Positions 23,000-31,944 of a DNA stretch of 64,000 nt are shown piece by piece. Below the pieces are notes generated by a model, which did no database searches, was not told where the DNA came from, and saw only the letters and a list, made by a program, of their open reading frames with translations. A program made the position numbers and the translations under genes. Numbering within the stretch: position 1 is the first letter of the stretch; every line of letters begins with the position of its first letter. This DNA comes from JBCCGI01 sp039029355 (lineage in GTDB: Bacteria > Planctomycetota > UBA1135 > GCA-002686595), in contig JBCCGI010000025.1 of assembly GCA_039029355.1 (NCBI GenBank), forward strand, positions 1-64,000, written 5' to 3'.

Positions 23000-25639
23000 G
23001 TGCTGCACCCCCTGATCGCCCTCGCCGGCTCGTTCGCCCTTTCCGCCCCCGCGCTCGCCGCCCAGGCCGCCTGCGACGCGGACTGGCTCGCCGCCTTTGG
23101 GGCGCAGCCCGGCGCCGACGTCAACGTCGCCGCGCTCGAGGTCTTCGACGACGGCGGCGGGCCGGCGCTGTACGCGGCCGGCTTCTTCACCAGCGCGGGC
23201 GGAGCGGCCGCCGACCGCCTGGCGCGGTGGGACGGGACGGGCTGGACGCCCGTGGGTGGCGGGCTCGACGGGACGGTGCACGCCCTGACCGTGTTCGACG
23301 CCGGCAGCGGCCCGGCCCTCGTGGTCGGCGGTCACTTCACGTCCGCCGGCGGGGAAGAGGCGAGCCACGTCGCGCTGTGGGACGGCGACGGGTGGTCGAC
23401 CCTGGGCGGGGGCGTCAACGGCGACGTCGCCGCCCTGACGGTCTGGGACGATGGCGGCGGGCCGGCGCTCTACGCGGGCGGCGAGTTCACCGCCGCCGGC
23501 GGCGTGCCGGCGAGCAAGGTCGCGCGCTGGGACGGGAGCTCGTGGTCGGCGCTCGGCAGCGGGATGGACGGCTACTACCTCAGCGTGCGCTCCTTCGCGG
23601 CCTTCGACGACGGCGACGGGCCCGCGCTCTTCGCCGGCGGCCGCTTCACGAGCGCCGGAGGCGTGCCCGCGAACAACGTCGCGCGGTGGGACGGCAGCGC
23701 CTGGTCGGCCGTCGGCGCGGGGACGAACCACGTGGTTCACGGGCTGGCGGTGTTCGACTCCGGCGACGGCGCGGGGCTCATCGCCGGCGGCAACTTCACC
23801 GAGGCCGGCGGCGGCATCGCGCGGTCGGTCGCGCGCTGGGACGGGAGCGGCTGGTCGTCGCTCGGCAACGGGCTGAACTCGATCGTCTACGGCCTCACCG
23901 TGTTCGACGACGGCGGTGGCGACCGGCTGTACGCGGGGGGCTACTTCACCAGCGCGAGCGGCGTCCCCGCCAACCGCGTCGCCAGCTGGGACGGCGCGGC
24001 TTGGGCGCCCCTGGGCGATGGGATCGAGGGGGTCGGGCTGACCAGCCACGACGCCTATGCGATCGCTTTGAAGGAGTTCGACGACGGCGGCGGACCGGCG
24101 CTCTACGTGGGCGGCGAGTTCACGACCGCGGGCGGCGACGCGCCGCTCAACATCCTGCGCTGGAAGGAGGGCGGTTGGTCGGCCCTGGGCGGCGGGCTGA
24201 GCTCGACCGTCCGCGCGCTTGCGGCGCACGACGACGGAGCGGGCCAGGCGCTCTACGCCGGCGGCCGCTTCACCGTGGCCGGAGGGGCCGCGACCAGCGC
24301 CGTCGCGCGCTGGGACGGCGCGGGCTGGTCCGGGCTCGGCGACGGGCTCGACGACGAGGTCCGCGCGCTTGCGACCTTCGACGACGGCGGGGGAGCCGCG
24401 CTGATCGCGGCCGGGAGCTTCACGGGCGCGGGCGCGGTCGACGCGAACCGCATCGCGCGCTGGGACGGAGGCGCCTGGTCGGCGCTCGGCGGCGGCCTGA
24501 GCGGCCCGGCGCATGCCCTGGCGCAGTTCGACGACGGCGCGGGCCCGCGGCTCTTCGTCGGCGGTGGGTTCTCGAGCGCCGGAGGCGTGGCCGCCAGCAC
24601 CATCGCCGCTTGGGACGGCGCGACCTGGGCCGCGCTAGGGAGCGGCACCAACGCCTCGGTCCGCGCGCTCGCGGTCTTCGACGACGGGACCGGACCGGCG
24701 CTCTACGCCGGCGGCGACTTCACCCAGGCCGGCGGCGCGCCCGCAAACCGCGTCGCGCGCTGGGATGGCGCGGGCTGGTCGCCGCTGGGCGACGGCGTGA
24801 ACGCGGCCGTGCACGCGCTCGCGGTCTACGACGACGGCAACGGCCCGGCGCTCTACGCGGGCGGCTTCTTCACCACCGCCGGGGGCGCCGGAGCGCGCTA
24901 CGTCGCGCGCTGGGACGGCGGCGCGTGGGCGCCGCTCGGGAGCGGAACCGGCTACGCGGTCGTCGCCCTCATGGCGTTCGAGGACGCCGGCGGCGCGGCG
25001 CTGATCGCCGGCGGCCACTTCGACACGGCCGGCGGCGTCGACGCGAGCCGGATCGCGCGCTGGGACGGCGCCGCGTGGTCGCCCCTCGGGGCCGGCGTCA
25101 CCGGGGGCCACGCGCCCGAGGAGCCCACCGTGCTCGCGCTGACCGTCTTCGACGCGGGCGGCGGCCCGACGCTGTGCGCGGGCGGCCACTTCACGATCAG
25201 CCCCGCGGGCGACAGCTTCCTGGCGGCCTGGGGCTGCGCGCCGGCGATCAGCGCCGTGCCCGGGTGCGCGGGCAACCCGGCGCAGCTGACCGCCGGCGCG
25301 ACCAGCGCCCCGCTGGGCGCGCCGCTGCCGCTCGAGCTCACCGGCGACGCCGCGACCTCGGGCGTTGCCGCGGTGCTGTTCGGATCCGCGGGCGTGAACG
25401 CGTCGGGCTGCGGCCTGCTGCTACCGGGCTTCGGCGAGCTGCTGCTGAGCCCCGTGCCGATCCCGACGACGGTCGCGACCGAGGCCCTGACGGCAGGTGT
25501 GAGCCAGCTGGCGCCGCTTGTCCCGGCGGCGCCGACGCTGGCCGGTACGACCGCCCACCTGCAGGGGGTGGCGCTCCACCTGGTGCCGCCGACGACGCTC
25601 GAGCTGACCAACGGCTTGACGGTCACCCTGGGGCCGTAG
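23000..25639 (+). CDS. Secreted repeat protein (about 13 propeller-like blades)
   Basis: 879 residues from GTG 23000, with GGAGG at 22990-22994 and a signal peptide (LIALAGSFALSAPALAAQA). Residues about 45-740 contain 13 repeats of about 50-60 residues. The unit is V-F-D-D-G-x-G-P-A-L-Y-A-G-G-x-F-T-x-A-G-G, then (V/I)-A-R-W-D-G-x-x-W-(S/A)-x-L-G-x-G. The pattern of one Trp-Asp-Gly strand and one Ala-Gly-Gly strand per blade resembles a Kelch-like or YncE-like propeller. The C-terminal about 140 residues (CAGNPAQLTAG, LVPAAPTLAG, LTNGLTVTLGP) are the shared C-terminal module. It is convergent with the hypothetical gene at 25674. A surface or extracellular role is likely; ligand unknown. Confidence 0.85.
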   Translation: MLHPLIALAGSFALSAPALAAQAACDADWLAAFGAQPGADVNVAALEVFDDGGGPALYAAGFFTSAGGAAADRLARWDGTGWTPVGGGLDGTVHALTVFDAGSGPALVVGGHFTSAGGEEASHVALWDGDGWSTLGGGVNGDVAALTVWDDGGGPALYAGGEFTAAGGVPASKVARWDGSSWSALGSGMDGYYLSVRSFAAFDDGDGPALFAGGRFTSAGGVPANNVARWDGSAWSAVGAGTNHVVHGLAVFDSGDGAGLIAGGNFTEAGGGIARSVARWDGSGWSSLGNGLNSIVYGLTVFDDGGGDRLYAGGYFTSASGVPANRVASWDGAAWAPLGDGIEGVGLTSHDAYAIALKEFDDGGGPALYVGGEFTTAGGDAPLNILRWKEGGWSALGGGLSSTVRALAAHDDGAGQALYAGGRFTVAGGAATSAVARWDGAGWSGLGDGLDDEVRALATFDDGGGAALIAAGSFTGAGAVDANRIARWDGGAWSALGGGLSGPAHALAQFDDGAGPRLFVGGGFSSAGGVAASTIAAWDGATWAALGSGTNASVRALAVFDDGTGPALYAGGDFTQAGGAPANRVARWDGAGWSPLGDGVNAAVHALAVYDDGNGPALYAGGFFTTAGGAGARYVARWDGGAWAPLGSGTGYAVVALMAFEDAGGAALIAGGHFDTAGGVDASRIARWDGAAWSPLGAGVTGGHAPEEPTVLALTVFDAGGGPTLCAGGHFTISPAGDSFLAAWGCAPAISAVPGCAGNPAQLTAGATSAPLGAPLPLELTGDAATSGVAAVLFGSAGVNASGCGLLLPGFGELLLSPVPIPTTVATEALTAGVSQLAPLVPAAPTLAGTTAHLQGVALHLVPPTTLELTNGLTVTLGP
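23130..25190 (+). repeat. Tandem in-frame repeats, about 160-190 bp
   Basis: Thirteen copies of a block containing GCGCTGGGACGG-like and GGCGGCxxCTTCAC-like DNA, encoding the blade described for the gene. Copies are more alike at the nucleotide level than background, which suggests recent expansion. The region would be prone to copy-number change. Confidence 0.75.
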
Positions 25640-25652
25640 GGACTCGGCGTCT

Positions 25653-25667
25653 GCTCCCCGTGGGAGC
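25653..25667. terminator. Convergent-gene terminator hairpin
   Basis: GCTCCC-cgt-GGGAGC, 6-bp stem, 3-nt loop, 14 bp after the stop of the repeat protein and 7 bp before the stop of the convergent gene. No T-run. Confidence 0.4.
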
Positions 25668-25673
25668 GCGCCG

Positions 25674-26411
25674 CTAGCCCTGGGGGACGCCCGCGAGGTC
25701 GTTCTCGGTCACGGTGAGCAGCACGTGGCGCAGGTGCCGGAAGCCGTGGGGCACCAGCAGGCCCGCGGGTACCGGCTCGCCGCCCAGCGCGCGCTGGCGC
25801 AGCTCGCCCTGCGTTTGGCGCAGCGCGAAGTCGACCAGTCGGCTGGCCTGGCCGGCGTCGATCCCGAGGGCCTCGAGCTCGGGGCGGAGGAGGCTCCGCG
25901 CGCCGAAGGAGCTCGGGAGCCCGTCACCGCCCTGCAGGCCGTGGACGCACTCGCGGAGCCACGACTCGAGTCGGAAGCGCTCGCGCTGCAACGCCGCGCC
26001 GAGCCGAAACACGCGCGCGACGTCGTCCGGCCACAACGGCAGCACGCGCCAGCCCTGGCAACGCGCCTCGAAGCGTTGCAGCGGCGGGTCCAGCACCGCC
26101 AGGAGCGCCGACTCGACCAGGAAGTCCCGGTAGCCGGACTCCGGCTTGCCGAGCGCGAGGAACGCGTCGGCCAACCGCGCCCGCGCGCGCGCCTGGATCT
26201 CCGGCACGATCCAGGCGGCGTCGTCGCGCAGCGGCGCTACGTTCGCGAGGATCTCGCCGAGCGTCCCCGTCGTCCTCCAGCCGCGGTACGGCGTGATCCC
26301 GCTGCGAAGCAGGAAGAGGTCGTCGGCGACGTCGCTCCGCAGGCTGTCGCGGAGCTGCAGCAACCGGTCGCGGAGCAGGATCAGAAGGTCGAGTCGATTC
26401 GTGCGAGCCAT
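25674..26411 (-). CDS. Conserved-looking helical protein of unknown function
   Basis: 245 residues. The chain is mostly alpha-helical with many Leu/Arg pairs (LDLLILLRDRLLQLRDSLR, LRPELEALGIDAGQASRLV). There is no signal peptide or membrane helix, so it is cytosolic. I do not recognise the family. Sequences such as VLPLWPDDVARVFRLG suggest an enzyme or a regulatory scaffold rather than a structural protein. It is divergent from the bpt gene with 193 bp between. An 18-bp imperfect palindrome in that gap could regulate both. Confidence 0.65.
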   Translation of the reverse strand: MARTNRLDLLILLRDRLLQLRDSLRSDVADDLFLLRSGITPYRGWRTTGTLGEILANVAPLRDDAAWIVPEIQARARARLADAFLALGKPESGYRDFLVESALLAVLDPPLQRFEARCQGWRVLPLWPDDVARVFRLGAALQRERFRLESWLRECVHGLQGGDGLPSSFGARSLLRPELEALGIDAGQASRLVDFALRQTQGELRQRALGGEPVPAGLLVPHGFRHLRHVLLTVTENDLAGVPQG

Positions 26412-26479
26412 CCCAGTTCTCGGGCCTCGATTCCGCCCTCGATCTTCGCACTAGACCGGCGGACCGCGTGATCGCCAAC

Positions 26480-26497
26480 TCGAAAACGCGTTTGCGA
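26480..26497. promoter_or_regulatory. Imperfect palindrome between divergent genes
   Basis: TCGAAAACGCGTTTGCGA is symmetric except for one pair, around the perfect core AAACGCGTTT. It lies about midway in the 193-bp gap between the helical protein gene and bpt. Such symmetry is typical of a dimeric repressor site. Which regulator binds is unknown. Confidence 0.35.
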
Positions 26498-26604
26498 CCG
26501 ATTCGCCGGCGCTGGCCGCATCACCGCGGACTCCGCGCGTCGCGCGGCAGCGTCGCTGCGCTATCTTGGCGTCGGGCCTCCCCGACCGGGGAAAGGAGGT
26601 TCCC

Positions 26605-27375
26605 ATGGCGCACCCGAAGAGCGTCCAGCTGCATCGCTTTCTGACCGAGCCGTATCCGTGCTCGTACCTCCCCGCGCAGACGGCGCGGCTGGACTACCGG
26701 ATCGTGGCAGGGCTTCGGGCCGAGGACTACGGCGCCCTGCTGCGGCGCGGTTGGCGGCGGTTCGGGAACCAGCTCTTCCGGCCGGCGTGCCCGCGGTGCA
26801 GTGAGTGCCGCAGCCTGCGCATTCCCGTCGCCGACTTCCGCCCCTCGCGCGGCCAGCGGCGGAACCCGCGTGGCAACGCCGGCGTCCGCGTGGTGGTGCG
26901 CCGGCCGACGCTGACGCCCGATCACCTGCGCCTCTACGACGCGTACCACCGCGATATGCATCGGCGTCGCGGGTGGCCGCTGAACCGCATCACCGCGGAG
27001 GAGTACGAGCAGACGTTCCTGCGCGGTGGAGGGGAGGGGAGCCGCGAGTTCGTCTACCTCCGCGGAGCGCAGATGATCGGCGTCGGCCTTGCGGACGTGG
27101 TCGAGGACGCGCTCTCGAGCGTGTACTTCTTCCACGCGCCGGAGTGGCGGCCGGCCGGGCCCGGCGTCTTCTCGATCCTCGAGCAGCTCCGCTTCTGCCG
27201 CGAGCAGGGCCTGCGGTACCAGTACCTCGGCTACTGGATCCCCGGCTGTCCGTCGATGAGCTACAAGAGCCGCTTCCGGCCGCACGAGGTGCTCGTCGGC
27301 TCTCCGGACGACCACGAAGCCCCGCGCTGGATCCCGGGCGCGCCGCGCTCCCGCGGCTGCGACGACCCCGCGTAG
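26605..27375 (+). CDS. bpt: Aspartate/glutamate leucyl(arginyl)-tRNA--protein transferase (Bpt/Ate family)
   Basis: 256 residues from ATG 26605, preceded by an exact AAGGAGG. The enzyme adds a destabilising amino acid from aminoacyl-tRNA to N-terminal Asp/Glu residues (N-end rule). The N-terminus CSYLPAQTARLDYR carries the conserved Cys, and CPRCSECRSLRIPVADF carries the C-x2-C-x2-C cluster of this family. The central GxxGxxD-type core is visible as FVYLRGAQMIGVGLADVVEDALSSVYFFHAP. The C-terminus QYLGYWIPGCPSMSYKSRFRPHEVL matches the transferase active-site segment. The family length (about 240-260) fits a complete gene. It acts with ClpS/ClpAP, which are not in this window. The upstream -10 candidate is TATCTT near 26562. 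The radical SAM gene follows on the same strand. Confidence 0.92.
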   Translation: MAHPKSVQLHRFLTEPYPCSYLPAQTARLDYRIVAGLRAEDYGALLRRGWRRFGNQLFRPACPRCSECRSLRIPVADFRPSRGQRRNPRGNAGVRVVVRRPTLTPDHLRLYDAYHRDMHRRRGWPLNRITAEEYEQTFLRGGGEGSREFVYLRGAQMIGVGLADVVEDALSSVYFFHAPEWRPAGPGVFSILEQLRFCREQGLRYQYLGYWIPGCPSMSYKSRFRPHEVLVGSPDDHEAPRWIPGAPRSRGCDDPA

Positions 27376-27473
27376 AGTGGGCGCGCCTGACGCATGCCCT
27401 CGACGTGGTCGTGGGCAGCTTCTGGCGCGCGTGGCGCCCGCCGGGGGCGGGTCGGCAGAAAAATCGGAACTGC

Positions 27474-27479
27474 TAGAAT
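27474..27479 (+). promoter_or_regulatory. Candidate -10 element of the radical SAM gene
   Basis: TAGAAT, preceded by TGC (extended -10), 31 nt before ATG 27511. An in-frame GTG at 27484 begins 4 nt after it. There is no Shine-Dalgarno for the ATG, so the transcript may be leaderless or nearly so. Confidence 0.45.
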
Positions 27480-27510
27480 CGGAGTGGCGGGTCTGTGTCG
27501 CCCCCTCTCT

Positions 27511-28458
27511 ATGTCCCTCTATTACGCCATCGCCGGCGACATCACGCGCAACTGCAACCTGCGCTGTCCCTTCTGCCTGGCGGACTTTCAGGAGTACCGC
27601 GAGAAGGGGCTGATCGAGGAGGAGACGTTCGACCGGCTGATGACGCTATTGCCGCTCGTCGCGGGAGAGGGGAAGGTGCTGCTCTCGTGCCTGTTTGAGC
27701 CCTCGATCCACCCGCGCTGGCTCGACCTCTACGAACGCGTGCCGCACGGGCTGCGCTCGAAGTGCTTCTTCACGACGAACCTGGCCCGCGTCGAAGCCGG
27801 CTCGTTCGAGCGCCTCGGCGGGCTCGGCTTCCACCACATCAACGTGTCGGTCGATTCGCTCCGCCCGGACGTCTACGAAGACCTGCGGCGCGGCGCCCGC
27901 TTCGACGCGTTCCGGACGAACCTCGGCGCCCTCGCCCGACACCTGAGGGAGAGCGAGAGCCCGCTGCCGCTGCACGGCGTCACGACGGTCACGCGCCGCA
28001 ACGCGGACGAGGTGCCGGCGCTGGTGGAGCGCTGCGCCGAGGAGTTCGGCTTCCGCCACCACGAGGTGCGCTACGTCTACGAGACCGCGCACATCGAGGA
28101 GGAGTGGAAGCGCGCGAACCTGCTCCCGCAGGACGCCTGGGAGGGCCTGCAGGCCTTCGCCGAGGAGACCGAGCACGATGTCGCGCTCGAGGCTCCCCCG
28201 GAGCACTACTACGCGGACGACGGGGAACCCTACAGCCGGACCGGGCCGCCCGCTCCCAAGGCCGGCGAGGGGTGGCGGCGGATTCCGCTGGCGCTGCGCT
28301 TTCGCTCGGACGGGACGGTGAAGGTGTACGCGAAGGACCTCTACTTCGACGTGCACGCGATCGACGACCCGCACGCGTTCTTCCGCGACGCGGCACCGTT
28401 CTTCCTGGCCGACCGCGACCTGATTCCGCCGGAGGACTTCGGGCCGCAGTCGGAGTAG
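27511..28458 (+). CDS. Radical SAM protein, unknown reaction
   Basis: 315 residues from ATG 27511. The motif CNLRCPFC (C-x3-C-x2-C) at residues 15-22 binds the [4Fe-4S] cluster that cleaves S-adenosylmethionine. Downstream strands (KVLLSCLFEPSIHPRWLDLYERV, HHINVSVDSLRPDVYEDLR, LPLHGVTTVTRRNADEVPALVE) match the TIM-barrel half of this superfamily. The last 80 residues do not form a SPASM domain with extra cysteines, so only one cluster is expected. The reaction is unknown. An in-frame GTG at 27484 is an alternative start (adds nine residues). The gene is convergent with the TIR gene, with 3 bp between stops, so no terminator is present between them. Confidence 0.88.
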   Translation: MSLYYAIAGDITRNCNLRCPFCLADFQEYREKGLIEEETFDRLMTLLPLVAGEGKVLLSCLFEPSIHPRWLDLYERVPHGLRSKCFFTTNLARVEAGSFERLGGLGFHHINVSVDSLRPDVYEDLRRGARFDAFRTNLGALARHLRESESPLPLHGVTTVTRRNADEVPALVERCAEEFGFRHHEVRYVYETAHIEEEWKRANLLPQDAWEGLQAFAEETEHDVALEAPPEHYYADDGEPYSRTGPPAPKAGEGWRRIPLALRFRSDGTVKVYAKDLYFDVHAIDDPHAFFRDAAPFFLADRDLIPPEDFGPQSE

Positions 28459-28461
28459 TTC

Positions 28462-31400
28462 CTAGGGACCGAGCCATGGACGCGCGAGGACCCAGCCGGC
28501 GAGGGTGTCCCCGGCTTCGGCGCGCGTCTCCAGCTCGGAGAAGAGCGCGGCCCGAAGGCGCGCGTGCTCGGCCCGCGCGACGCGTTCGAGCTCGCGGTCG
28601 CCGACGAGCCGCAGGCCGGTGAGCGCGGTGCCCGCGCGCCCGAGCCAGGCGAGCTCGTCGCGCGGCACGCGGCCGGTGGGGAGTCGCATCAACGCTCCGC
28701 CGGCGTCGACGCCGACGAGCTGCGCACCGGCGAGGCGCGCGGAGGCCGCCTGCATCGGCAGGTCCGCCACCACCGCGCGCCCGGTCGAGGCGTCGTAGAG
28801 CGCGGCCCCTCCGCCGACCCGCGAGGCGGTGAACCAGCGCCCGTCGTCGCTGATCCGGTACGGCGTCCGCGGTCCGCCGGCGGCGTCGAGGGAGCGAAGC
28901 AGCGTGCGCCCGTCGTCCGGGGCGAAGAAGCGCAGCGGGCCGGTCGCAGCGGTCCACCGTGCGCCCGCGCCTAGCTCGAACGTCACCTGATCCGGCGTCG
29001 CTGCGAGCGAGCGCGAGCTGCTCCCGGCCGTGAGCAGCAGCCGGGCCAGGGTCGGGTCGTCGAAGCGGAAGCTCGGTCCGAGCGGAGCCCCGGAGGACGT
29101 GCTGCGAAGCTGCACGCGGCGCGTGCTGTGGACGTACTGCCCGTCCTGGCTGACGGCGAACGCGGAGCCCGAACCGTCGAAGCCCAGCCATGCGTGGCGG
29201 CGGTCGTCGAACCTCGCCACGGTCTCCGGCTGGCCGAGGCCGTGCTCGTCGACCTGCCAGGAGAGCACCTGCCACTCGCCCTGGTTCAACGAGGTCGCGG
29301 TCGCGGCGGCGAGGCGCCCGCCGTCCGGCGTCAGCGCCCAGTCCTGGATGGAGACGCCCAGGGGAACCGGCGCGTCCCAGAGCGGTTCGCCGTCCGCGGC
29401 GCGCCAGGCCTGCAGGTGGACGCCCGAGGAAGCGCGCCGGGTGCGTGCGAGTACCCAGCGGCCGGTCGGGTCGAAGGCGGCGTGACCGGCGGTGACGGGG
29501 AAGCCTTCGTCCCACAGCGGCGAGCCCGTCTCGGCGTCCGAGAGCCAGAGCCGCGTCGTGCGGTCGCGCCCATCGTCGGACACGAGCTCCTGGGCGAGGA
29601 TGCGGGTGCCGTCGGGCGAGAGCTCGACCGCCTCAAAGGGCTCGGCACGGGCCGGGATCGCCTGCGTCGCCGTCGCCGTCGGGATGTCCTGCAGCGGGAA
29701 CACCTCGAGCACGCCGGCCCGCCGCACGGTGAGGAGGCTGCGACCGTCGGGCGACAGGCGCGCGGCCACGCGGTCCTCCGCCAGGTGGAACGGCTTGAGG
29801 GAGCGCCAGTTCAGGCCGTTCTCGTGCACGAGCACGGTCCCGCGCGCGTTCGCGCGGATCACGCGGTTGGAGTCGCCGACGATCCAGGCCTCGGTCGCCG
29901 AGGACCTCACCCCCTCGAAGCGGACCGGCTGTCCGGCGTCGGCCGCGGTCCAGAGCCGGACGGCGCCATCGCGGCTGGCGACGACGACGTGTGTCGCGTC
30001 GCGCCCGACCGCCAGCACCTGCGCCTCGAAGGTGTCGACGTAGGACCGCCACAGCAGCTGGCCCGTCGCGGCCTCCCAGACGGCGAGCGATGAGTCCTGC
30101 GCGTTGTGTCCCGGCGAGCCGCGGCTCATCGTGACGACGCGTTCGCCGTCCGCGCTGAAGTCGGCAAACAGCAGGGCGCCCGGCAGCACGAGTGGCGCGG
30201 CGCCGGGCGGCGGCCGGCCGGTGTGCAGGTCGAGGACCCGCGCCTCATAGCGTTCGGCGTCCGGCCAGGACTCGACCACGTACTCGGTGGTTCGCGCGGT
30301 GGAGACGATCGCCCAGTCGCGGCCGGCCGCGGGGTTCAGGCGGAAGGCGACGCCGTCGTTCGTTCCAAGGACGCGCTCCGGGCTCAGCGCCCGGCCGTCG
30401 GCGACGTTCCAGGCGAAGAGGACGAAGCGATGGCCGGGGCGGTCGCCGGGCTGCTCCATCGTGACGCAGACCGTCGCTCCGTCGCCGCTGAAGTCCACCC
30501 GCGCGGGCCGCAGCAGGTGGAAGGCGTCGAAACCCGGAGAGAGGTCGACGGAGGCCCGCATCAACACCTCACCGTCGCCGGCGCGCCACACCACGACCTC
30601 GGCCGGCCGGCCGGTCTCGTCCCACTCGAACGGCTGGTGGACGGCGGCGAGCCGCGTGGAGTCGCGGCTTGCGACCGGCGCGACGTGCGAGGTCAGCGGA
30701 GCGCCGTCGTTGCCGGTCGGGACGGCGAGTGGCTCGCCCGAAGGGAGGCTCCAGGCCGCGACGGTGCGGTCGCGGAGGGTTGCAAGCACCAGGTCGCTGC
30801 GCGGCGAGAAGCGCGTGTGCTGGGGCTCGGCTTCGAGGTGGACCACCAGCTCGGGCAGCCTCCGGATCAGGTCCAGGGCGCGGGTCGCGTAGACCTCCGC
30901 CCGGGCGCTGCTCGCGGGCTCGACCTCGAAGGCGCGGCACGCGAGGACGAGGGCGCGGTCGTGCCGCGCGTCCTCCTCGGCGGCGGCGTGCGCGCGCGCG
31001 TCGAGGTACTCCGCGAGGTTCGAGGCGATGGCGTCGGCACGATCGACGGCGAGCGACCGCTGCCAGGTCGCGTACGCGGCGAGGAGCGCGAGCACCGCGA
31101 CGACCGCCGTCGCCAGCGCGAGCCTGCGGCGGGCGGCGCGCCGACGCTGGCGCGCCCAGAGGGGGTAGATGCGCCCCGCCGTCTCGCCGAGGAGGTGCGC
31201 GGCGAGCTGGGTCCGGGCTTCGTCGAAGTCGCGCACCTTGTGCCAGCGCAGCGCGCGCATCCAGCGGCGCCCGCGCAGGTCGTACCACGGCTTCTCGTGG
31301 AGGCCTGCGGCGAGCATGCGCGGGGAGAACACCTGCTCCGGCTTGAGCGCGGGCCTGTCTCCCCAGGTCACGGCGACCAGGATGCGGTTGGCCCCGCGGT

Positions 31401-31713
31401 TGGCGAGGAACCACCCGACCTCGGAGTCGACGTGGCGCGAGCTGGCCGACGACGGCGAGGCCAGCACGACCAGGTACTCCGAGCGCTCCAGCTGGGCGAC
31501 GATCTGCCCGGCGACGGAGTCGGCTCGGGTCGGCGTGCCCGACGGGCGGAAGTCGCTTCCGTCACGGCAGATGGCGAGCTCGGACAGGTTGAGCTCGCCT
31601 TCGGAGTCGAGCTGGTGGAACGACTCCAGGAACGCCTCGAGCTCACGCGCGAGGCCGTAGTCGGGCTTGTTGGCGTAGCTGAGAAAGGCCTGGAAGCGGG
31701 GCTCATCTGCCAT
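28462..31713 (-). CDS. TIR-domain membrane protein with WD40-like repeats
   Basis: 1083 residues. Residues about 6-160 are a TIR domain: FQAFLSYANKPDYGLARELE as box 1, LAICRDGSDFRPSG, and YLVVLASPSSASSRHVDSEVGWFL. Glu98 in SEVGW is a candidate NADase catalytic Glu. A basic patch leads into one membrane helix (about 198-216), then a helical stretch. From about 290 the chain is WD40/quinoprotein-like, with repeated short beta strands such as LVLATLRDRTVAAWSLPSGEPL and VLAVGRDATHVVVASRDGAVRLW. TIR enzymes hydrolyse NAD+ in bacterial immunity. Here the TIR is cytosolic and the propeller probably outside, so it may be a receptor. Divergent from the Hep_Hag gene (231 bp gap). Confidence 0.85.
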   Translation of the reverse strand: MADEPRFQAFLSYANKPDYGLARELEAFLESFHQLDSEGELNLSELAICRDGSDFRPSGTPTRADSVAGQIVAQLERSEYLVVLASPSSASSRHVDSEVGWFLANRGANRILVAVTWGDRPALKPEQVFSPRMLAAGLHEKPWYDLRGRRWMRALRWHKVRDFDEARTQLAAHLLGETAGRIYPLWARQRRRAARRRLALATAVVAVLALLAAYATWQRSLAVDRADAIASNLAEYLDARAHAAAEEDARHDRALVLACRAFEVEPASSARAEVYATRALDLIRRLPELVVHLEAEPQHTRFSPRSDLVLATLRDRTVAAWSLPSGEPLAVPTGNDGAPLTSHVAPVASRDSTRLAAVHQPFEWDETGRPAEVVVWRAGDGEVLMRASVDLSPGFDAFHLLRPARVDFSGDGATVCVTMEQPGDRPGHRFVLFAWNVADGRALSPERVLGTNDGVAFRLNPAAGRDWAIVSTARTTEYVVESWPDAERYEARVLDLHTGRPPPGAAPLVLPGALLFADFSADGERVVTMSRGSPGHNAQDSSLAVWEAATGQLLWRSYVDTFEAQVLAVGRDATHVVVASRDGAVRLWTAADAGQPVRFEGVRSSATEAWIVGDSNRVIRANARGTVLVHENGLNWRSLKPFHLAEDRVAARLSPDGRSLLTVRRAGVLEVFPLQDIPTATATQAIPARAEPFEAVELSPDGTRILAQELVSDDGRDRTTRLWLSDAETGSPLWDEGFPVTAGHAAFDPTGRWVLARTRRASSGVHLQAWRAADGEPLWDAPVPLGVSIQDWALTPDGGRLAAATATSLNQGEWQVLSWQVDEHGLGQPETVARFDDRRHAWLGFDGSGSAFAVSQDGQYVHSTRRVQLRSTSSGAPLGPSFRFDDPTLARLLLTAGSSSRSLAATPDQVTFELGAGARWTAATGPLRFFAPDDGRTLLRSLDAAGGPRTPYRISDDGRWFTASRVGGGAALYDASTGRAVVADLPMQAASARLAGAQLVGVDAGGALMRLPTGRVPRDELAWLGRAGTALTGLRLVGDRELERVARAEHARLRAALFSELETRAEAGDTLAGWVLARPWLGP

Positions 31714-31796
31714 GACGCGCCCCGGTGGTAGCGCGGGCAGCGCCGCGACTCAAGGGCCGGGCGGGGGAGGCCGCCTGCGCAGGCAAGTGGGGGCGG

Positions 31797-31831
31797 CGAC
31801 CTGGCCGCGTGCGGCGGTGCGGTCTTTTTTT
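31797..31831 (+). terminator. Hairpin with T-tract in the leader of the Hep_Hag gene
   Basis: A GC hairpin (inner arms GCCGC-gt-GCGGC, outer GACC/GGTC) is followed by seven T (31825-31831) on the plus strand. It sits about 115 nt before the Hep_Hag-like gene and there is no plus-strand gene upstream. It could be an attenuator in that leader, the end of a short RNA, or an AT-rich promoter element. Confidence 0.4.
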
Positions 31832-31944
31832 GCAAAGCGCTCCGCGAATTTCGCACGCCGCTGGATGGGGTTCCGGACGGAGCGAACACCGAGGCGATCG
31901 GTGGGCCGTCCGAACGACCCAGACCCCAAGACCCGATCCCTCCC

